64,000 nucleotides of DNA from Flavobacterium rhamnosiphilum (GTDB lineage Bacteria; Bacteroidota; Bacteroidia; Flavobacteriales; Flavobacteriaceae). The notes under the pieces were generated by a model. The model searched no databases. It saw nothing but the letters and a program-made list of their open reading frames with translations, and was not told where the DNA came from. How positions within the stretch are numbered: position 1 is the stretch's first letter; each line of letters opens with the position of its first letter. Location of the stretch: positions 186,001 through 250,000 of the forward strand of contig NZ_SMLG01000004.1 of NCBI RefSeq assembly GCF_004349195.1, read 5' to 3'. Below, piece by piece: positions 17,655-28,474 of this stretch. The position numbers were made by a program, and so were the translations under genes.

Positions 17655-19025
17655 TTATTTCAATTTAAAATTCTTCTCAATCGCTTTTATCATTTCGCCA
17701 GCAATATCTTTATTCGTTGCGCCTTCAATGCCTTCAAGACCCGGCGATGAGTTTACTTCTAGCAACAATGGTCCTTTTGCAGAACGAATAATATCGACAC
17801 CTGCAACTTTCAAATCCATTGCTTTGGCGGCTTTTATGGCAATTCGTTTTTCTTCGCTAGTAACTTTTATAATTGACGCTGTTCCCCCAAGATGAATGTT
17901 GGCTCTAAATTCGCCAGGCATCGCCTCTCGCTGAATAGCAGCAACGACTTTTCCGTCTATTACAAAGCAACGAATGTCTTTTCCGTTGGCTTCTTTGATG
18001 AATTCTTGAACTAAGATATTGGCATTTAAGCTTTTGAATGCATTTATAACACTTTCTGCAGCCTTTTTTGTTTCGGCCAAAACAACCCCTTTTCCCTGAG
18101 TTCCTTCTAATAATTTTACGATGAGAGGAGAACCTCCTACCATTTTTATCAAGTTGTCGGTATCTAAAGGCGAATTGGCAAAACCAGTTGTTGGAATATC
18201 TACGCCATGATTAAGTAACAATTGCAAAGAATATAATTTGTCTCTAGATTGGGTAATTGCGGTAGAAGAGTTGAGGCAAAAAACCTTAAGTGCTTCAAAT
18301 TGCCGTGTTAAAGCACAACCATAAAAGGTAATACTTGGTCGAATTCGAGGGATAATCGCATCAAATTGATTTAATATTTTACCGCCGCGATAATGAATTT
18401 CAGGTGTTTTTGCGTCCAGTTTCATGTAACATTCCTTAATGTTCAGAAAATGCATTTCGTGACCACGCATTTCCCCAGCTTCCATAATACGCTTGTTACT
18501 ATACAACTCAGGGTTGCTGGCCAAAAGACCAATACGCAAACCTGAACTCGCTTTTTCAGAGTTTTTATATAATTCTTTCAAAGTATCTGAAGTAGGTTGC
18601 CCTAAAAGATATTTTTGTTCCGGATCAACAAGAACTCTTCCACTCATGGCCTCACGACCCAAAAGCATTCTGAAACCCATGGAATCTCGATTGGTCAACG
18701 TCATTTCAATAGGCCATTTTGAACTTCCTATTTGCAAATTTGTTTGGATAACATAGCGTTGTTCTCTAAATCCGCTAGAACTTTTTACGATGCGTTTGTC
18801 AACCAAAGGGGCTTCACAATGAATAACAGTTTTTAGATTATTTTGGATAGGGTTGATGTCAAATTTCACCCAGTTGCTTTCATTTTTGATAAATGGAGCA
18901 ATGTTTATAGCATGTAAAGCTGATGTTTTTGCACCCGAATCCACTCGAGCTTTAATAGTAGGAATCCCTAACTCTGGAAAGGAACACCATTCTTCACTAC
19001 CTAAAATAACTTTGTTATCTGACAT
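17655..19025 (-). CDS. Fusion: retropepsin-like (RimK-associated) protease + RimK-type glutamate ligase
   Basis: The 456-residue protein joins two enzymes usually encoded as neighbours. Residues 1 to about 145 are the retropepsin-like domain called 'ATP-dependent zinc protease' ([11 protein letters not shown] with Asp29; [12 protein letters not shown]). Residues from about 163 are an ATP-grasp ligase of the RimK family: [39 protein letters not shown] and [15 protein letters not shown] (magnesium ligands). RimK adds glutamate to the C-terminus of ribosomal protein S6 or to other acceptors, and the retropepsin partner may remove or process the tag. The fusion supports functional coupling. Both halves look intact. 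Confidence 0.88.
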   Translation of the reverse strand: MSDNKVILGSEEWCSFPELGIPTIKARVDSGAKTSALHAINIAPFIKNESNWVKFDINPIQNNLKTVIHCEAPLVDKRIVKSSSGFREQRYVIQTNLQIGSSKWPIEMTLTNRDSMGFRMLLGREAMSGRVLVDPEQKYLLGQPTSDTLKELYKNSEKASSGLRIGLLASNPELYSNKRIMEAGEMRGHEMHFLNIKECYMKLDAKTPEIHYRGGKILNQFDAIIPRIRPSITFYGCALTRQFEALKVFCLNSSTAITQSRDKLYSLQLLLNHGVDIPTTGFANSPLDTDNLIKMVGGSPLIVKLLEGTQGKGVVLAETKKAAESVINAFKSLNANILVQEFIKEANGKDIRCFVIDGKVVAAIQREAMPGEFRANIHLGGTASIIKVTSEEKRIAIKAAKAMDLKVAGVDIIRSAKGPLLLEVNSSPGLEGIEGATNKDIAGEMIKAIEKNFKLK

Positions 19026-19106
19026 AAATTAATTTTAATTAACCTTTTTTATAAAAATCAAATGTAAATATTTGTTTTCAAAAAAAGTGTGTTTACTGTA
19101 AAGAAT

Positions 19107-19139
19107 AAACCCGTTATGTTATAAAAACGTAACGGGTTT
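19107..19139 (-). terminator. Terminator after clpC
   Basis: Arms AAACCCGTTA (19107-19116) and TAACGGGTTT (19130-19139) form a 10-bp stem 24 bases after the clpC stop on the minus strand. The T-run is short. Confidence 0.65.
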
Positions 19140-19162
19140 GTATTAAGATAATTGTTTAATAA

Positions 19163-21709
19163 TTATGGATTTGTTGGTTCTCCAGCCTTATGAATTTTCA
19201 CGGTTAATTCTTGTGAGCCTTCTTCAATATCCATGAAAATTTCATCCCCGGAAGTAATTTTCGAAGTGATAATTTCTTCTGCAAGGGCATCTTCAACATA
19301 TTTTTGAATGGCTCTTTTTAATGGTCTGGCGCCAAATTGTCTATCGAAACCTTTCTCTGCAATAAAAGCTTTTGCTTTGTCAGAAAGATTTAATTGGTAG
19401 CCTAATTCAGCAACACGAGCGAATAATTTTTTCAATTCGATTTCGATAATCAAATCAATATCATGTTTTTCTAAAGCATTGAATACAATTACATCGTCAA
19501 TTCTATTAAGGAATTCAGGAGCAAAAGTTTTTTTTAATGCGTTTTCAATGATGCTTTTCGAATTATCATCGGCCTGAGCTACTCTGGAAGCAGTGCCAAA
19601 ACCAACTCCTTGACCAAAATCTTTCAATTGTCTGGCTCCAACATTTGAAGTCATGATAATTATAGTGTTTTTGAAATCAATTTTTCGACCTAAACTGTCT
19701 GTCAAATAGCCATCATCCAAAACCTGTAGTAACATATTGAAAACATCAGGATGCGCTTTTTCTATCTCATCCAATAAGACAACGCAATATGGTTTTCTTC
19801 TGACTTTCTCTGTTAATTGACCACCTTCTTCATATCCTACGTATCCCGGAGGTGCTCCAACTAAACGTGAGATTGCAAATTTTTCCATATATTCACTCAT
19901 GTCAATACGAATCAATGCATCTTCAGAATCGAATAATTCTTTAGCCAATACTTTAGCTAATTGCGTTTTACCAACTCCAGTTTGTCCTAAGAAAATAAAA
20001 GAACCAATTGGTCGATTCGGATCTTTTAATCCGGCACGATTTCTTTGGATAGAACGAGCGATTTTCATTACTGCTTCTCTTTGTCCAATCACCTTTCCTT
20101 CAATAAGTTCTGGTAGTTTAGCTAATTTGTTGCTTTCGGTTTGTGCAATACGATTTACGGGTATTCCGCTCATCATAGAAACAACATCGGCAACATTGTC
20201 TTCAGTAACTTCAATTCGGTTGCTTTTAGCGTCTTCTTCCCATTGTTCCTGGGCAATAGCTAAGTCTTTTTCAATACGCTTTTCGTCATCACGAAGTTTA
20301 GCGGCCTCTTCATATTTTTGTTTTTTTACCACAACATTCTTCAATTCACGTACGTCTTCTAATTGACGTTCCAAATCTAAAATTTGTTTTGGAACTTCAA
20401 TATTGGTAATATGAACTCTAGAACCTGCTTCGTCTAATGCGTCAATAGCTTTGTCCGGTAAGAAACGTTCCGACATGTATCTGTCTGTTAATTTTACACA
20501 CGCTTCGATTGCTTCTTGTGTATACGTAACATTGTGATGGTCTTCGTATTTGTTTTTGATGTTGTTCAAAATGGTAATTGTTTCCGCAACAGAAGTTGGT
20601 TCCACGATTATTTTTTGAAAACGTCTTTCTAGTGCGCCGTCTTTTTCTATGTATTGTCTGTATTCGTCTAATGTTGTGGCACCAATACATTGAATCTCTC
20701 CACGAGCTAATGCAGGTTTGAACATGTTAGAAGCATCCAGTGAACCTGTTGCGCCACCAGCGCCCACAATGGTATGAATTTCATCTATAAAAAGAATGAT
20801 ATCGTCATTTTTTTCCAATTCATTCATCACTGCTTTCATGCGCTCTTCAAACTGTCCACGGTATTTTGTGCCTGCAACAAGACTGGCTAAATCCAAGGTA
20901 ACGACACGTTTATTGAATAAAGTACGAGATACTTTTTTCTGAATAATTCGCAACGCTAAACCTTCGGCAATAGCTGATTTTCCAACTCCCGGTTCTCCTA
21001 TAAGTAAAGGATTATTTTTTTTACGACGGCTCAAAATTTGAGAAACGCGTTCAATTTCTTTCTCGCGTCCCACAACAGGATCCAGTTTTCCTTCTTCGGC
21101 CATTTCTGTTAAATCCCTTCCAAAATTATCCAAAACAGGTGTTTTAGATTTTTTATTGGATTTATTGGCGGGATTGTTGAAAGTTCCTTCTTTTAGACTG
21201 TCATCTTGTCCTGAATCGTCATTATACGATTCGTTTCGTGGCAAATTTTCTATAAAATCTTCTTCGTTTGGAGTCATGTTTAGATATTGTTCTTTAGCTA
21301 CATCATAATCAATTTTCAATTTATTCAATAGCTTGGTTGTTGGATCGTTTTCATTTCTTAAAATACACAACAATAAATGCGCTGTGCTGATAGACGAACT
21401 TTGAAATACTTTTGCTTCCAGAAAAGTGGTTTTAAGCGCTCGTTCCGCTTGGCGTGTCAGGTGTAGGTTTTTCTTTTCGACATTAACTTCTACACTAGGG
21501 CTTGCGGGGCTTAGAATCTCTACCTTTCTGCGTAAATGATCTAAATCGACAGATAGGTTGTTCAATATTTGAATTGCTTTCCCATTACCGTCTCTTAAGA
21601 TACCCAGCATTAAGTGCTCAGTTCCTATAAAGTCATGACCCAATCGCAAAGCTTCTTCTTTGCTATAGGTAATGACGTCTTTTACTCTTGGTGAAAAATT
21701 ATCATCCAT
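19163..21709 (-). CDS. clpC: ATP-dependent Clp protease ATP-binding subunit ClpC
   Basis: The 848-residue AAA+ unfoldase has two N-terminal Clp-N repeats (about 1-150: FIGTEHLMLGILRDG, STAHLLLCILRNEND), a first AAA+ domain (Walker A GEPGVGKSA, IDEIHTIVGAGG), a middle coiled segment with the UVR-like KQKYEEAAKLRDDEKRI, and a second AAA+ domain (Walker A GQTGVGKTQ, LLDEIEKAHPDVFNMLLQ) with arginine-finger region. It feeds substrates to ClpP, which is not in this window. It is transcribed divergently from gyrA. A TATTTTTG -7 candidate lies at 21801-21808. Confidence 0.96.
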   Translation of the reverse strand: MDDNFSPRVKDVITYSKEEALRLGHDFIGTEHLMLGILRDGNGKAIQILNNLSVDLDHLRRKVEILSPASPSVEVNVEKKNLHLTRQAERALKTTFLEAKVFQSSSISTAHLLLCILRNENDPTTKLLNKLKIDYDVAKEQYLNMTPNEEDFIENLPRNESYNDDSGQDDSLKEGTFNNPANKSNKKSKTPVLDNFGRDLTEMAEEGKLDPVVGREKEIERVSQILSRRKKNNPLLIGEPGVGKSAIAEGLALRIIQKKVSRTLFNKRVVTLDLASLVAGTKYRGQFEERMKAVMNELEKNDDIILFIDEIHTIVGAGGATGSLDASNMFKPALARGEIQCIGATTLDEYRQYIEKDGALERRFQKIIVEPTSVAETITILNNIKNKYEDHHNVTYTQEAIEACVKLTDRYMSERFLPDKAIDALDEAGSRVHITNIEVPKQILDLERQLEDVRELKNVVVKKQKYEEAAKLRDDEKRIEKDLAIAQEQWEEDAKSNRIEVTEDNVADVVSMMSGIPVNRIAQTESNKLAKLPELIEGKVIGQREAVMKIARSIQRNRAGLKDPNRPIGSFIFLGQTGVGKTQLAKVLAKELFDSEDALIRIDMSEYMEKFAISRLVGAPPGYVGYEEGGQLTEKVRRKPYCVVLLDEIEKAHPDVFNMLLQVLDDGYLTDSLGRKIDFKNTIIIMTSNVGARQLKDFGQGVGFGTASRVAQADDNSKSIIENALKKTFAPEFLNRIDDVIVFNALEKHDIDLIIEIELKKLFARVAELGYQLNLSDKAKAFIAEKGFDRQFGARPLKRAIQKYVEDALAEEIITSKITSGDEIFMDIEEGSQELTVKIHKAGEPTNP

Positions 21710-21800
21710 AATATTATTGGTAATTTGGTACTGTAAATTTAGTGAATTAGTGATTGAAAAACAAAAACCATTCCTTTAAGAAGTGGTGTCAGCTAATAGA

Positions 21801-21808
21801 CAAAAATA
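21801..21808 (-). promoter_or_regulatory. Candidate -7 element for clpC
   Basis: The minus strand reads TATTTTTG, matching TAnnTTTG, about 92 bases before the clpC start. No TTG is at the -33 position, so support is weak. Confidence 0.35.
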
Positions 21809-21971
21809 ATAATGATTTTAAAGTTAAATTTCCCTTAATTTATTAACTAAAAACGAAGTGAATTTTGTTAATAAATCATTGAAATAAGTATTCTGAAATA
21901 GGCTAAAAAATTTCAAAAAGCCGTATATTGGCACGTTTTGAAACTAATATAATTTTTTAATATAACAACTT

Positions 21972-24596
21972 ATGTCTGAAGGAGAAAAGTTAATTCCTAT
22001 TAACATAGAAGATGAAATGAAAACGGCCTATATCGATTATTCGATGTCGGTAATTGTATCAAGAGCACTTCCAGATGTTAGAGATGGCTTGAAACCAGTA
22101 CATCGAAGAGTACTATTTGGAATGCATGATTTGGGTGTTAACTCAAGATCAGCCCACAAAAAGTCCGCAAGAATTGTCGGGGAAGTTCTGGGTAAATACC
22201 ACCCTCATGGTGATACATCAGTTTATGATGCCATGGTTCGTATGGCTCAAGAATGGAGTATGCGTTATTTATTGATTGATGGTCAGGGTAATTTTGGGTC
22301 TGTGGATGGTGATAGCCCTGCAGCAATGCGTTATACAGAGGCTAGAATGCGAAAGATTTCGGAAGAAATCTTGGCGGATATAGATAAAGAAACCGTAGAT
22401 TTTAAATTAAATTTTGATGATACGTTAGAAGAACCAACAGTGATGCCAACGCGTGTTCCTACCTTATTAATAAATGGTGCAACAGGAATTGCGGTAGGTA
22501 TGGCGACCAATATGCCTCCACACAACTTAACCGAGGTAATCAACGGTACGTTGGCTTTCATGGACAATAATGATATTGAAATTGACGAATTGATGACGCA
22601 TATCAAAGCCCCAGATTTTCCTACTGGTGGTATAATATATGGTTATGAAGGTGTTCGTGAAGCTTTCAAAACAGGTAGAGGTAGAGTCGTAATGCGTGCC
22701 AAAGTTGGTTTTGAAGAAGTGGATGGTCGTGAGTGTATTATCGTTACTGAAATTCCTTATCAAGTCAATAAGGCAGATATGATTAAACGTACTGCTGATT
22801 TGGTGAATGATAAAAAAATAGAGGGTATCGCTAATATCAGAGATGAATCGGATAGAAACGGGATGCGTATCGTTTATATATTGAAACGTGATGCCACGCC
22901 AAACGTGGTTTTGAATACGCTTTATAAGTTTACGCAATTGCAATCTTCTTTCAGTGTAAACAATATTGCCATTGTAAAAGGGCGTCCGCAAATGTTGAAT
23001 CTGAAAGATCTGATTCATTATTTTATAGAACACCGTCATGATGTGGTGACTCGCAGAACGCAATTTGAATTGAAAAAAGCGGAAGCAAGAGCACATATAT
23101 TAGAAGGTTTGATTATCGCCTCGGATAATATTGACGAAGTAATTGCTTTGATCAAAGCTTCAAAAAGTACGGAAGAAGCTAGAGAAAAATTAATCGAAAG
23201 ATTCAATTTGTCAGATATACAATCTCGTGCCATTGTAGAAATGCGTTTACGTCAATTAACGGGTCTGGAACAAGATAAGTTAAGAACGGAATACGATGAA
23301 ATTATGAAGTTAATAGAGCATTTGAAAGCTTTATTAGCGGATGTAAACTTGAGAATTGCTTTGATTAAAGAGGAACTTACGGAAATTAGAGATAAATATG
23401 GAGACGCTCGTCGTTCTCAAATTGAATATTCAGGAGGAGATGTAAGTATTGAAGATTTAATTGCTGATGAAAATGTGGTAATTACGATTTCTCATGCAGG
23501 TTATATTAAACGTACCAATCTTACCGAATACAAAACCCAGAATAGAGGAGGAGTTGGACAAAAAAGTGCTGGAACAAGGGATCAAGATTTCTTGGAACAC
23601 ATGTTTGTGGCAACGAATCATCAATATATGATGTTCTTTACCCAAAAAGGAAAATGTTTCTGGATGCGTGTTTACGAAATACCGGAAGGAAGTAAAACCG
23701 CTAAAGGTAGAGCAATCCAAAACTTGGTGAATATAGAAAGTGATGATAAAGTGAAAGCTTTTATCTGTACCCAAGATTTAAAAGATAAAGACTATATCAA
23801 CAGTCATAACCTTATTATGGTGACCAAAAAAGGTCAGGTTAAGAAAACTTCTTTAGAGAAATATTCTAAACCAAGGGTAAATGGAGTTGCTGCAATTACT
23901 ATTAAGGAAGGCGATGAATTATTGGAAGCAAAATTAACTAATGGGGAAAGTCAAATTATTTTGGCTGTGAAATCCGGAAAATTAGTTCGTTTTGAAGAAA
24001 CTAAAACCCGTCCAATGGGAAGAACAGCTTCTGGAGTTCGTGGAATTACCCTTAAAGATGATACGGATGAAGTAATTGGCATGGTTACTGTAAATGACAT
24101 GAGCAGTGAAATTCTTGTTGTTGCCGAAAACGGTTACGGAAAGCGCTCAAGCTTAGACGAATACCGAATTACTAACCGTGGTGGGAAAGGAGTGAAAACC
24201 TTAAATATTACGGAGAAAACGGGTAAACTTATTTCGATAAATGCGGTTACGGATGCGGATGATTTGATGATTATCAACAAATCTGGACTGACTATCAGAA
24301 TGGCTGTTGAAGATTTGAGAGTAATGGGACGTGCTACACAAGGTGTAAAACTGATCAACATCAAAGGAAACGATTCGATTGCAGCAGTTACTAAGGTTAT
24401 GAAAGATGATGTAGCAGAAGTGTTAGTCGATGAAGACGGCAATGTTATAGAAACAGAAACAATCGAAAGAGTGAAACCAGTTTTAGAAGTTCTTGAGGAC
24501 GAAGGTACTGAAGAGGATGACGATGACGATGATGATTCTGAAGAAGATGAAGCTGATGATGAGGCAGAAGGGGATGACGAAGATGACGACGCATAA
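21972..24596 (+). CDS. gyrA: DNA gyrase subunit A
   Basis: The 874-residue protein is a full-length GyrA. The catalytic tyrosine is Tyr121 in AAMRYTEAR. The quinolone-resistance region reads [12 protein letters not shown], with Thr82 where many bacteria have Ser. The C-terminal half carries repeated beta-pinwheel blades, including the GyrA box QNRGGVGQ. The last 35 or so residues are almost wholly Asp/Glu, a tail seen in several flavobacterial GyrA proteins and likely to tune DNA wrapping. The pairing partner gyrB is elsewhere. Identification is secure. Confidence 0.97.
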   Translation: MSEGEKLIPINIEDEMKTAYIDYSMSVIVSRALPDVRDGLKPVHRRVLFGMHDLGVNSRSAHKKSARIVGEVLGKYHPHGDTSVYDAMVRMAQEWSMRYLLIDGQGNFGSVDGDSPAAMRYTEARMRKISEEILADIDKETVDFKLNFDDTLEEPTVMPTRVPTLLINGATGIAVGMATNMPPHNLTEVINGTLAFMDNNDIEIDELMTHIKAPDFPTGGIIYGYEGVREAFKTGRGRVVMRAKVGFEEVDGRECIIVTEIPYQVNKADMIKRTADLVNDKKIEGIANIRDESDRNGMRIVYILKRDATPNVVLNTLYKFTQLQSSFSVNNIAIVKGRPQMLNLKDLIHYFIEHRHDVVTRRTQFELKKAEARAHILEGLIIASDNIDEVIALIKASKSTEEAREKLIERFNLSDIQSRAIVEMRLRQLTGLEQDKLRTEYDEIMKLIEHLKALLADVNLRIALIKEELTEIRDKYGDARRSQIEYSGGDVSIEDLIADENVVITISHAGYIKRTNLTEYKTQNRGGVGQKSAGTRDQDFLEHMFVATNHQYMMFFTQKGKCFWMRVYEIPEGSKTAKGRAIQNLVNIESDDKVKAFICTQDLKDKDYINSHNLIMVTKKGQVKKTSLEKYSKPRVNGVAAITIKEGDELLEAKLTNGESQIILAVKSGKLVRFEETKTRPMGRTASGVRGITLKDDTDEVIGMVTVNDMSSEILVVAENGYGKRSSLDEYRITNRGGKGVKTLNITEKTGKLISINAVTDADDLMIINKSGLTIRMAVEDLRVMGRATQGVKLINIKGNDSIAAVTKVMKDDVAEVLVDEDGNVIETETIERVKPVLEVLEDEGTEEDDDDDDDSEEDEADDEAEGDDEDDDA

Positions 24597-24644
24597 ATGT
24601 AAATTAGAAACCCAAGAATAATTATTAAACAAAAATAGAATATT

Positions 24645-25913
24645 ATGAAAAGTAAATATGTATTACTAGCATCAGCATTATTGATATCAGTAGCTACTTT
24701 TGCTCAAAAAGATCAAATTAAAGCCGCTGAAAAAGCGTTGAAAGCTGGTAAATCCCAAGAGGCTGTAACCATTTTGACGGAAGCGGAATCTTTAATAGTT
24801 AATGCAACAGATGCTGAAAAAGCACAATTTTTCTTTGTAAAAGGGAATTCTTTGTTGGATTTAGCAAATAAGAATGTTGATGCTAACACCAATCTTTCGC
24901 TTGCGGCAAAAGCATACCAAGATTTAATTGCGGTTGAAAAAACTTCTGGAAAAGTGAAATTTTCAACTCAAGCTGCAGCTTCCATTACAGATATTAAATT
25001 CAAATTAATTAACGGTGCAATTGCTGATTCAAAAGTGGATAAGCATGCTGATAGTGCTAAAAAATTATATGACGCTTATTTGTTAGATAAAAAAGACACC
25101 ATTAATTTATATTACGCAGCTTCTACTTATGTAAATGCTAAAGATTATGATGCAGCGCTTAAATTGTATGATGATTTAAAAACCTTAAACTATTCTGGAA
25201 AAGGAACTAGCTATTTTGCGGTTAATAAACTGACAAGTCAAGAAGACTTTTTTACTACACTTCAAGAAAGAGACAGAATGGTGAAAATGGGAACACATGA
25301 AAAGCCAAGAACTGAATTGGTTCCTTCTAAAAGAGGTGAGATTTATAAAAATATGGCTTTGATTTTAGTTGAAAAAGGTAAAACGGAAGAAGCTAAAAAA
25401 GCAATCTCTGAAGCAAGAAAAGCAAATCCAGAGGATACTTCGTTGACTTTGACAGAAGCTAATTTATATTTGGAAACAAAGGATTTTGAAATGTACAAAA
25501 AGCTTATTGCTGAAGTATTGGAAAAAAATCCTAATGATGCTGATTTGATTTTTAACTTGGGAGTATTGAGTGCTAATGCTAAAAATGTAGCTGATGCTGA
25601 AAAATATTACAAAAGAGTTATAGAAATTAACCCAAAATATATTAATGGGTATATTAATTTAGCTGCCTTGAAATTAGAAAATGAGAAAGTTATCATTGAC
25701 GAAATGAACAAACTGGGAACCTCTACTAAGGACATGAAGCGTTATGATGAATTGAAAAAGAAAAGAGAAGAGTTATTTAGAGCTACTATCCCTTATCTTG
25801 AAAAAGCGGTTGAATTAGATCCTAAAAACGTTGATGTTTCTAAAACTCTTTTAGGAGTTTACAGCGCATTAGAAATGAATGCAGAGTACAAAGCGTTGAA
25901 AGCAAAGATGTAA
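24645..25913 (+). CDS. Secreted TPR-repeat protein (long paralogue)
   Basis: The 422-residue protein has a signal peptide (MKSKYVLLASALLISVATFAQ, cut after about 20) and then tetratricopeptide-type helices. Recognisable repeats include KAGKSQEAVTILTEAESL, EEAKKAISEARKANPEDTSL and ADAEKYYKRVIEINPKYINGYINLA. TPR proteins mediate protein-protein contacts, here probably in the periplasm; no enzyme motif is present. It lies 48 bases after gyrA but the terminator at 25963-25993 ends the transcript. A shorter paralogue lies at 26497-27561. Confidence 0.85.
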   Translation: MKSKYVLLASALLISVATFAQKDQIKAAEKALKAGKSQEAVTILTEAESLIVNATDAEKAQFFFVKGNSLLDLANKNVDANTNLSLAAKAYQDLIAVEKTSGKVKFSTQAAASITDIKFKLINGAIADSKVDKHADSAKKLYDAYLLDKKDTINLYYAASTYVNAKDYDAALKLYDDLKTLNYSGKGTSYFAVNKLTSQEDFFTTLQERDRMVKMGTHEKPRTELVPSKRGEIYKNMALILVEKGKTEEAKKAISEARKANPEDTSLTLTEANLYLETKDFEMYKKLIAEVLEKNPNDADLIFNLGVLSANAKNVADAEKYYKRVIEINPKYINGYINLAALKLENEKVIIDEMNKLGTSTKDMKRYDELKKKREELFRATIPYLEKAVELDPKNVDVSKTLLGVYSALEMNAEYKALKAKM

Positions 25914-26496
25914 TCAATTTTTTAATTTAGTTGTAATCATTTTGTTTTTACAATACATTATTCCCGACTATATCTTTATAGTCGGGTTTTTTTATAAAAG
26001 ATATTGAAATTTCATGACCTGCTAGGATTGTTAATTCGTTTTTATATCAGTTTTAAAATTATAGAATAAGTCTTTTGGATTAGAATTACAGCAAACGGTT
26101 TGACCTGATTGATTAGATGCATCATTTGTCAATTCAAGTAGTTTTGATATAGTCCAATTTAATTGATGAGCTAAAGACCGAGGTTTAATTGGAAAAATTT
26201 GGATTTTTAAAAAAAATACACAGACAACTTTACAATATATATCATTGATGGTATTGTTTTTATTTTCAAAGTATTAAGTTTTACTTATGCAAATGTAGTA
26301 TTACTTCTTTGTAAAGTATAATATTATTGTATTTTGTGATTATTAGTTAATAAGGCTAATTTTATTTAGTAATATTATTTGTTTAATGAAAATAATATTT
26401 TATTTTGGTCAAATATTGCTAAATAAAATTAACCATCTAATAATAAGAAAAACTTTAACCAATTTACAACCCTTACCTAACCAAAACCTACGTAAT
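25914..26496. other. AT-rich spacer between the two TPR paralogues
   Basis: The 583 bases start with a strong terminator and are otherwise very AT-rich. The open frame upstream of 26497 extends through part of it (to 26386) but lacks coding character. No other gene or repeat was found. Confidence 0.55.
25963..25993 (+). terminator. Intrinsic terminator after the first TPR gene
   Basis: CCCGACTATA-TCTT-TATAGTCGGG followed by T7: a perfect 10-bp stem with a 4-base loop. Confidence 0.95.
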
Positions 26497-27561
26497 ATGA
26501 AAAAAAAATACTTAGTAAGATTGTTGCTGTTCTTTATTTCTGTATCTGCAGCGGCTCAAAAAGATCAGATTAAAGCTGCTCAAAATGAATTGAATAATGG
26601 GAATCCACAAGCTGCTTTGTCTACTCTGAAAGCTTGTGAGTATTTGATTACTAATGCTAAGGATCAAGACAGATCTGATTTCTTTAATTTAAAGGGAAAA
26701 GCATTTACCGGTTTAGCTAATAAAAACATTGAAACAGCTAAAAATCTTTCTCTTGCAGTTTCTGCTTATGAGGAACTAATAGCTTCTGAAGTGGATTCAG
26801 GGAATTTAAAATATGCAGTTCAAGCTAAAACTGCTATAAAAGAGATAAAAGATAATTTAGAGAAAAGTGCTAACGAAGATTCCAATGTCAATAAATATGC
26901 AGACTGTGCGAATAAAATGTATTATTTGTATCAAATGGATAAAAAAGACACTTTAAAATTATATTATGCAGCTTCAAATTTTATGAATGCAAAAGAGTAT
27001 GATTCGGCATTAAAGAATTTTGAGGAATTAAAATCATTAAATTTTACAGGAAAGGGAATTCAATATTTTGCAACAAATAAAAAAAGTAAAATTGAAGAAT
27101 TATTTGCTTCTGCAAATCACAGAGATTCAAATATAAAGGCGGGAACGCATGAGATACCTAGGAATGTAATGGCACCTTCTAAAAAAATAGATGTTTATAG
27201 AAGTTTAGCCCAAATATATACTGAAAAAGGTAATACTGATAACGCTGAGAATTATTATAAAAAAATTATAGATTTAAATCCCAAATATATTGATGCTTAT
27301 ATTAATATGGCTTACCTGAAGCTGGATAAAAGAAAAGCTTTGACTGATGAAATTAGTAACCTTGGAACTTCTGCAAAAGATATGAAAATCTATGAAGAAT
27401 TGAAGGCGAAAAAGGATCTAGTAATTAAAAGTGCCGTTTCTTACTTAGAAAAAGGAAATACTATTGAACCTAAAAACATAGAGATTTCAAAAATGTTATT
27501 GAATTTATATCGAGCTTTAGATATGACTAACGAGTATAATGCTTTAAAAGCTAAAATATAA
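26497..27561 (+). CDS. Secreted TPR-repeat protein (short paralogue)
   Basis: The 354-residue protein starts at the internal ATG at 26497; the frame runs further upstream, but only this start puts a signal peptide (MKKKYLVRLLLFFISVSAAAQ) at the N-terminus as in the paralogue. It aligns with the gene at 24645 end to end (KDQIKAA start, KKDTLKLYYAAS, NALKAKI end) but lacks 68 residues, exactly two 34-residue TPR units, between KGNTDNA and ENYYKKIIDLNPKY. The two probably arose by tandem duplication followed by loss or gain of repeats. Function unknown. Confidence 0.82.
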   Translation: MKKKYLVRLLLFFISVSAAAQKDQIKAAQNELNNGNPQAALSTLKACEYLITNAKDQDRSDFFNLKGKAFTGLANKNIETAKNLSLAVSAYEELIASEVDSGNLKYAVQAKTAIKEIKDNLEKSANEDSNVNKYADCANKMYYLYQMDKKDTLKLYYAASNFMNAKEYDSALKNFEELKSLNFTGKGIQYFATNKKSKIEELFASANHRDSNIKAGTHEIPRNVMAPSKKIDVYRSLAQIYTEKGNTDNAENYYKKIIDLNPKYIDAYINMAYLKLDKRKALTDEISNLGTSAKDMKIYEELKAKKDLVIKSAVSYLEKGNTIEPKNIEISKMLLNLYRALDMTNEYNALKAKI

Positions 27562-27580
27562 TATTGCTTTTTTTAGATTA

Positions 27581-27620
27581 AAAACCTATCTTGAATACTA
27601 ATTCTTGATAGGTTTTTTTT
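27581..27620. terminator. Terminator between the TPR and NlpC genes
   Basis: AAAACCTATC (27581-27590) pairs with GATAGGTTTT (27607-27616), followed by more T on the plus strand. It lies between convergent genes and likely serves both. Confidence 0.85.
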
Positions 27621-28380
27621 ATACTATTTTTTTGATAACCCTTAATTTGTGGGTATGCTTGTTTGTCTCGGCATTAAATATCCCTAAATGATCTATACGG
27701 TCAATTCGTACTTTTCCACTGGCGTGAATGATATAATTATCGGACATTATTATTCCTACATGGATGATATTGCCTTCTTCATTGTCAAAAAAAGCTAAGT
27801 CTCCAGGTTCGCTTTCTTCAATAAAACTTAATGCTTCACCTTGTGTTGATTGTTGAGAGGCATCTCGCAATAATTTGTATCCATTGAGTTTATACACCAT
27901 TTGAGTAAATCCGGAGCAATCAATGCCAAAAGGAGTTTTTCCTCCCCAAAGGTAAGGAGCATTCAAATACATAAAGGCAGTATTGATCAAGCTTTCTTTA
28001 GTTTTCTCTCCACTGGTTTTAGTTCCTTCAAAATCAAAATTTGAGATATTTATCTCATTATGATGTATAAAAGATACCGAAGAACCAAGCGGGATAGGGA
28101 TCAATACATTATTTGGGGCAGTAATATATTCTATTAAATCAGCATTAAGAATGATGGCTTCAGTAGACAATTGATTAAAACTGGATTCGGAAATCAGTTG
28201 TAATTGTTTGGAATCTATCCAGCCTTCATAATCATCATATTGCATTCTGATGCGGGACCATTGTTTCAATTGTTCTAAAATTTCAAAATGTTCACCAAAT
28301 AAAACTTGAGAAACGATTTCGCTTCTATCACTGGGTTCAAAGCGAAGTGGGATAATGGCTAGATTACAAATTCCGAACAT
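27619..28380 (-). CDS. NlpC/P60 cysteine peptidase with SH3-like N-terminus
   Basis: The 253-residue protein begins with an SH3-like segment (EHFEILEQLKQWSRIRMQ, DYEGWIDSKQL) and a middle linker, followed by an NlpC/P60 domain: YLWGGKTPFGIDCSGF with catalytic Cys155, NIIHVGIIM with His207 and YIIHASGKVRI with His219. It cuts gamma-D-glutamyl to diamino acid bonds in peptidoglycan stem peptides. No signal peptide is evident, a common feature of the cytoplasmic enzymes that recycle peptide fragments. The spacer upstream carries the repeat at 28383-28470. Confidence 0.9.
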   Translation of the reverse strand: MFGICNLAIIPLRFEPSDRSEIVSQVLFGEHFEILEQLKQWSRIRMQYDDYEGWIDSKQLQLISESSFNQLSTEAIILNADLIEYITAPNNVLIPIPLGSSVSFIHHNEINISNFDFEGTKTSGEKTKESLINTAFMYLNAPYLWGGKTPFGIDCSGFTQMVYKLNGYKLLRDASQQSTQGEALSFIEESEPGDLAFFDNEEGNIIHVGIIMSDNYIIHASGKVRIDRIDHLGIFNAETNKHTHKLRVIKKIV

Positions 28381-28382
28381 TG

Positions 28383-28470
28383 GATAGGGTTAATAGGTTA
28401 TGGGTTAATAGGTTAAAAGTTATGAGTGAAATTGCGTATAACGCTTAACTCATAACTTATAACCAGTAAC
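28383..28470. repeat. TTATAAGTTAT-type intergenic repeat (copy B)
   Basis: Repeated GGTTAATAGGTTATGGG-like units on the left face AACTCATAACTTATAACC at 28447-28464 on the right. It matches the style of copy A at 17583-17654. Confidence 0.5.
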
Positions 28471-28474
28471 TTTT

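Noticed and set aside
19899..20366. 155-codon plus-strand ORF inside clpC
   Set aside because: It is antisense to conserved AAA+ motifs and rich in Ser and Leu, typical of a shadow frame.
21934..21950. TTGGCACGTTTTGAAA upstream of gyrA resembles a sigma-54 promoter
   Set aside because: The spacing between the GG and the second element is about two bases too short and the second element lacks GC. A sigma-54 promoter for gyrA would also be odd.
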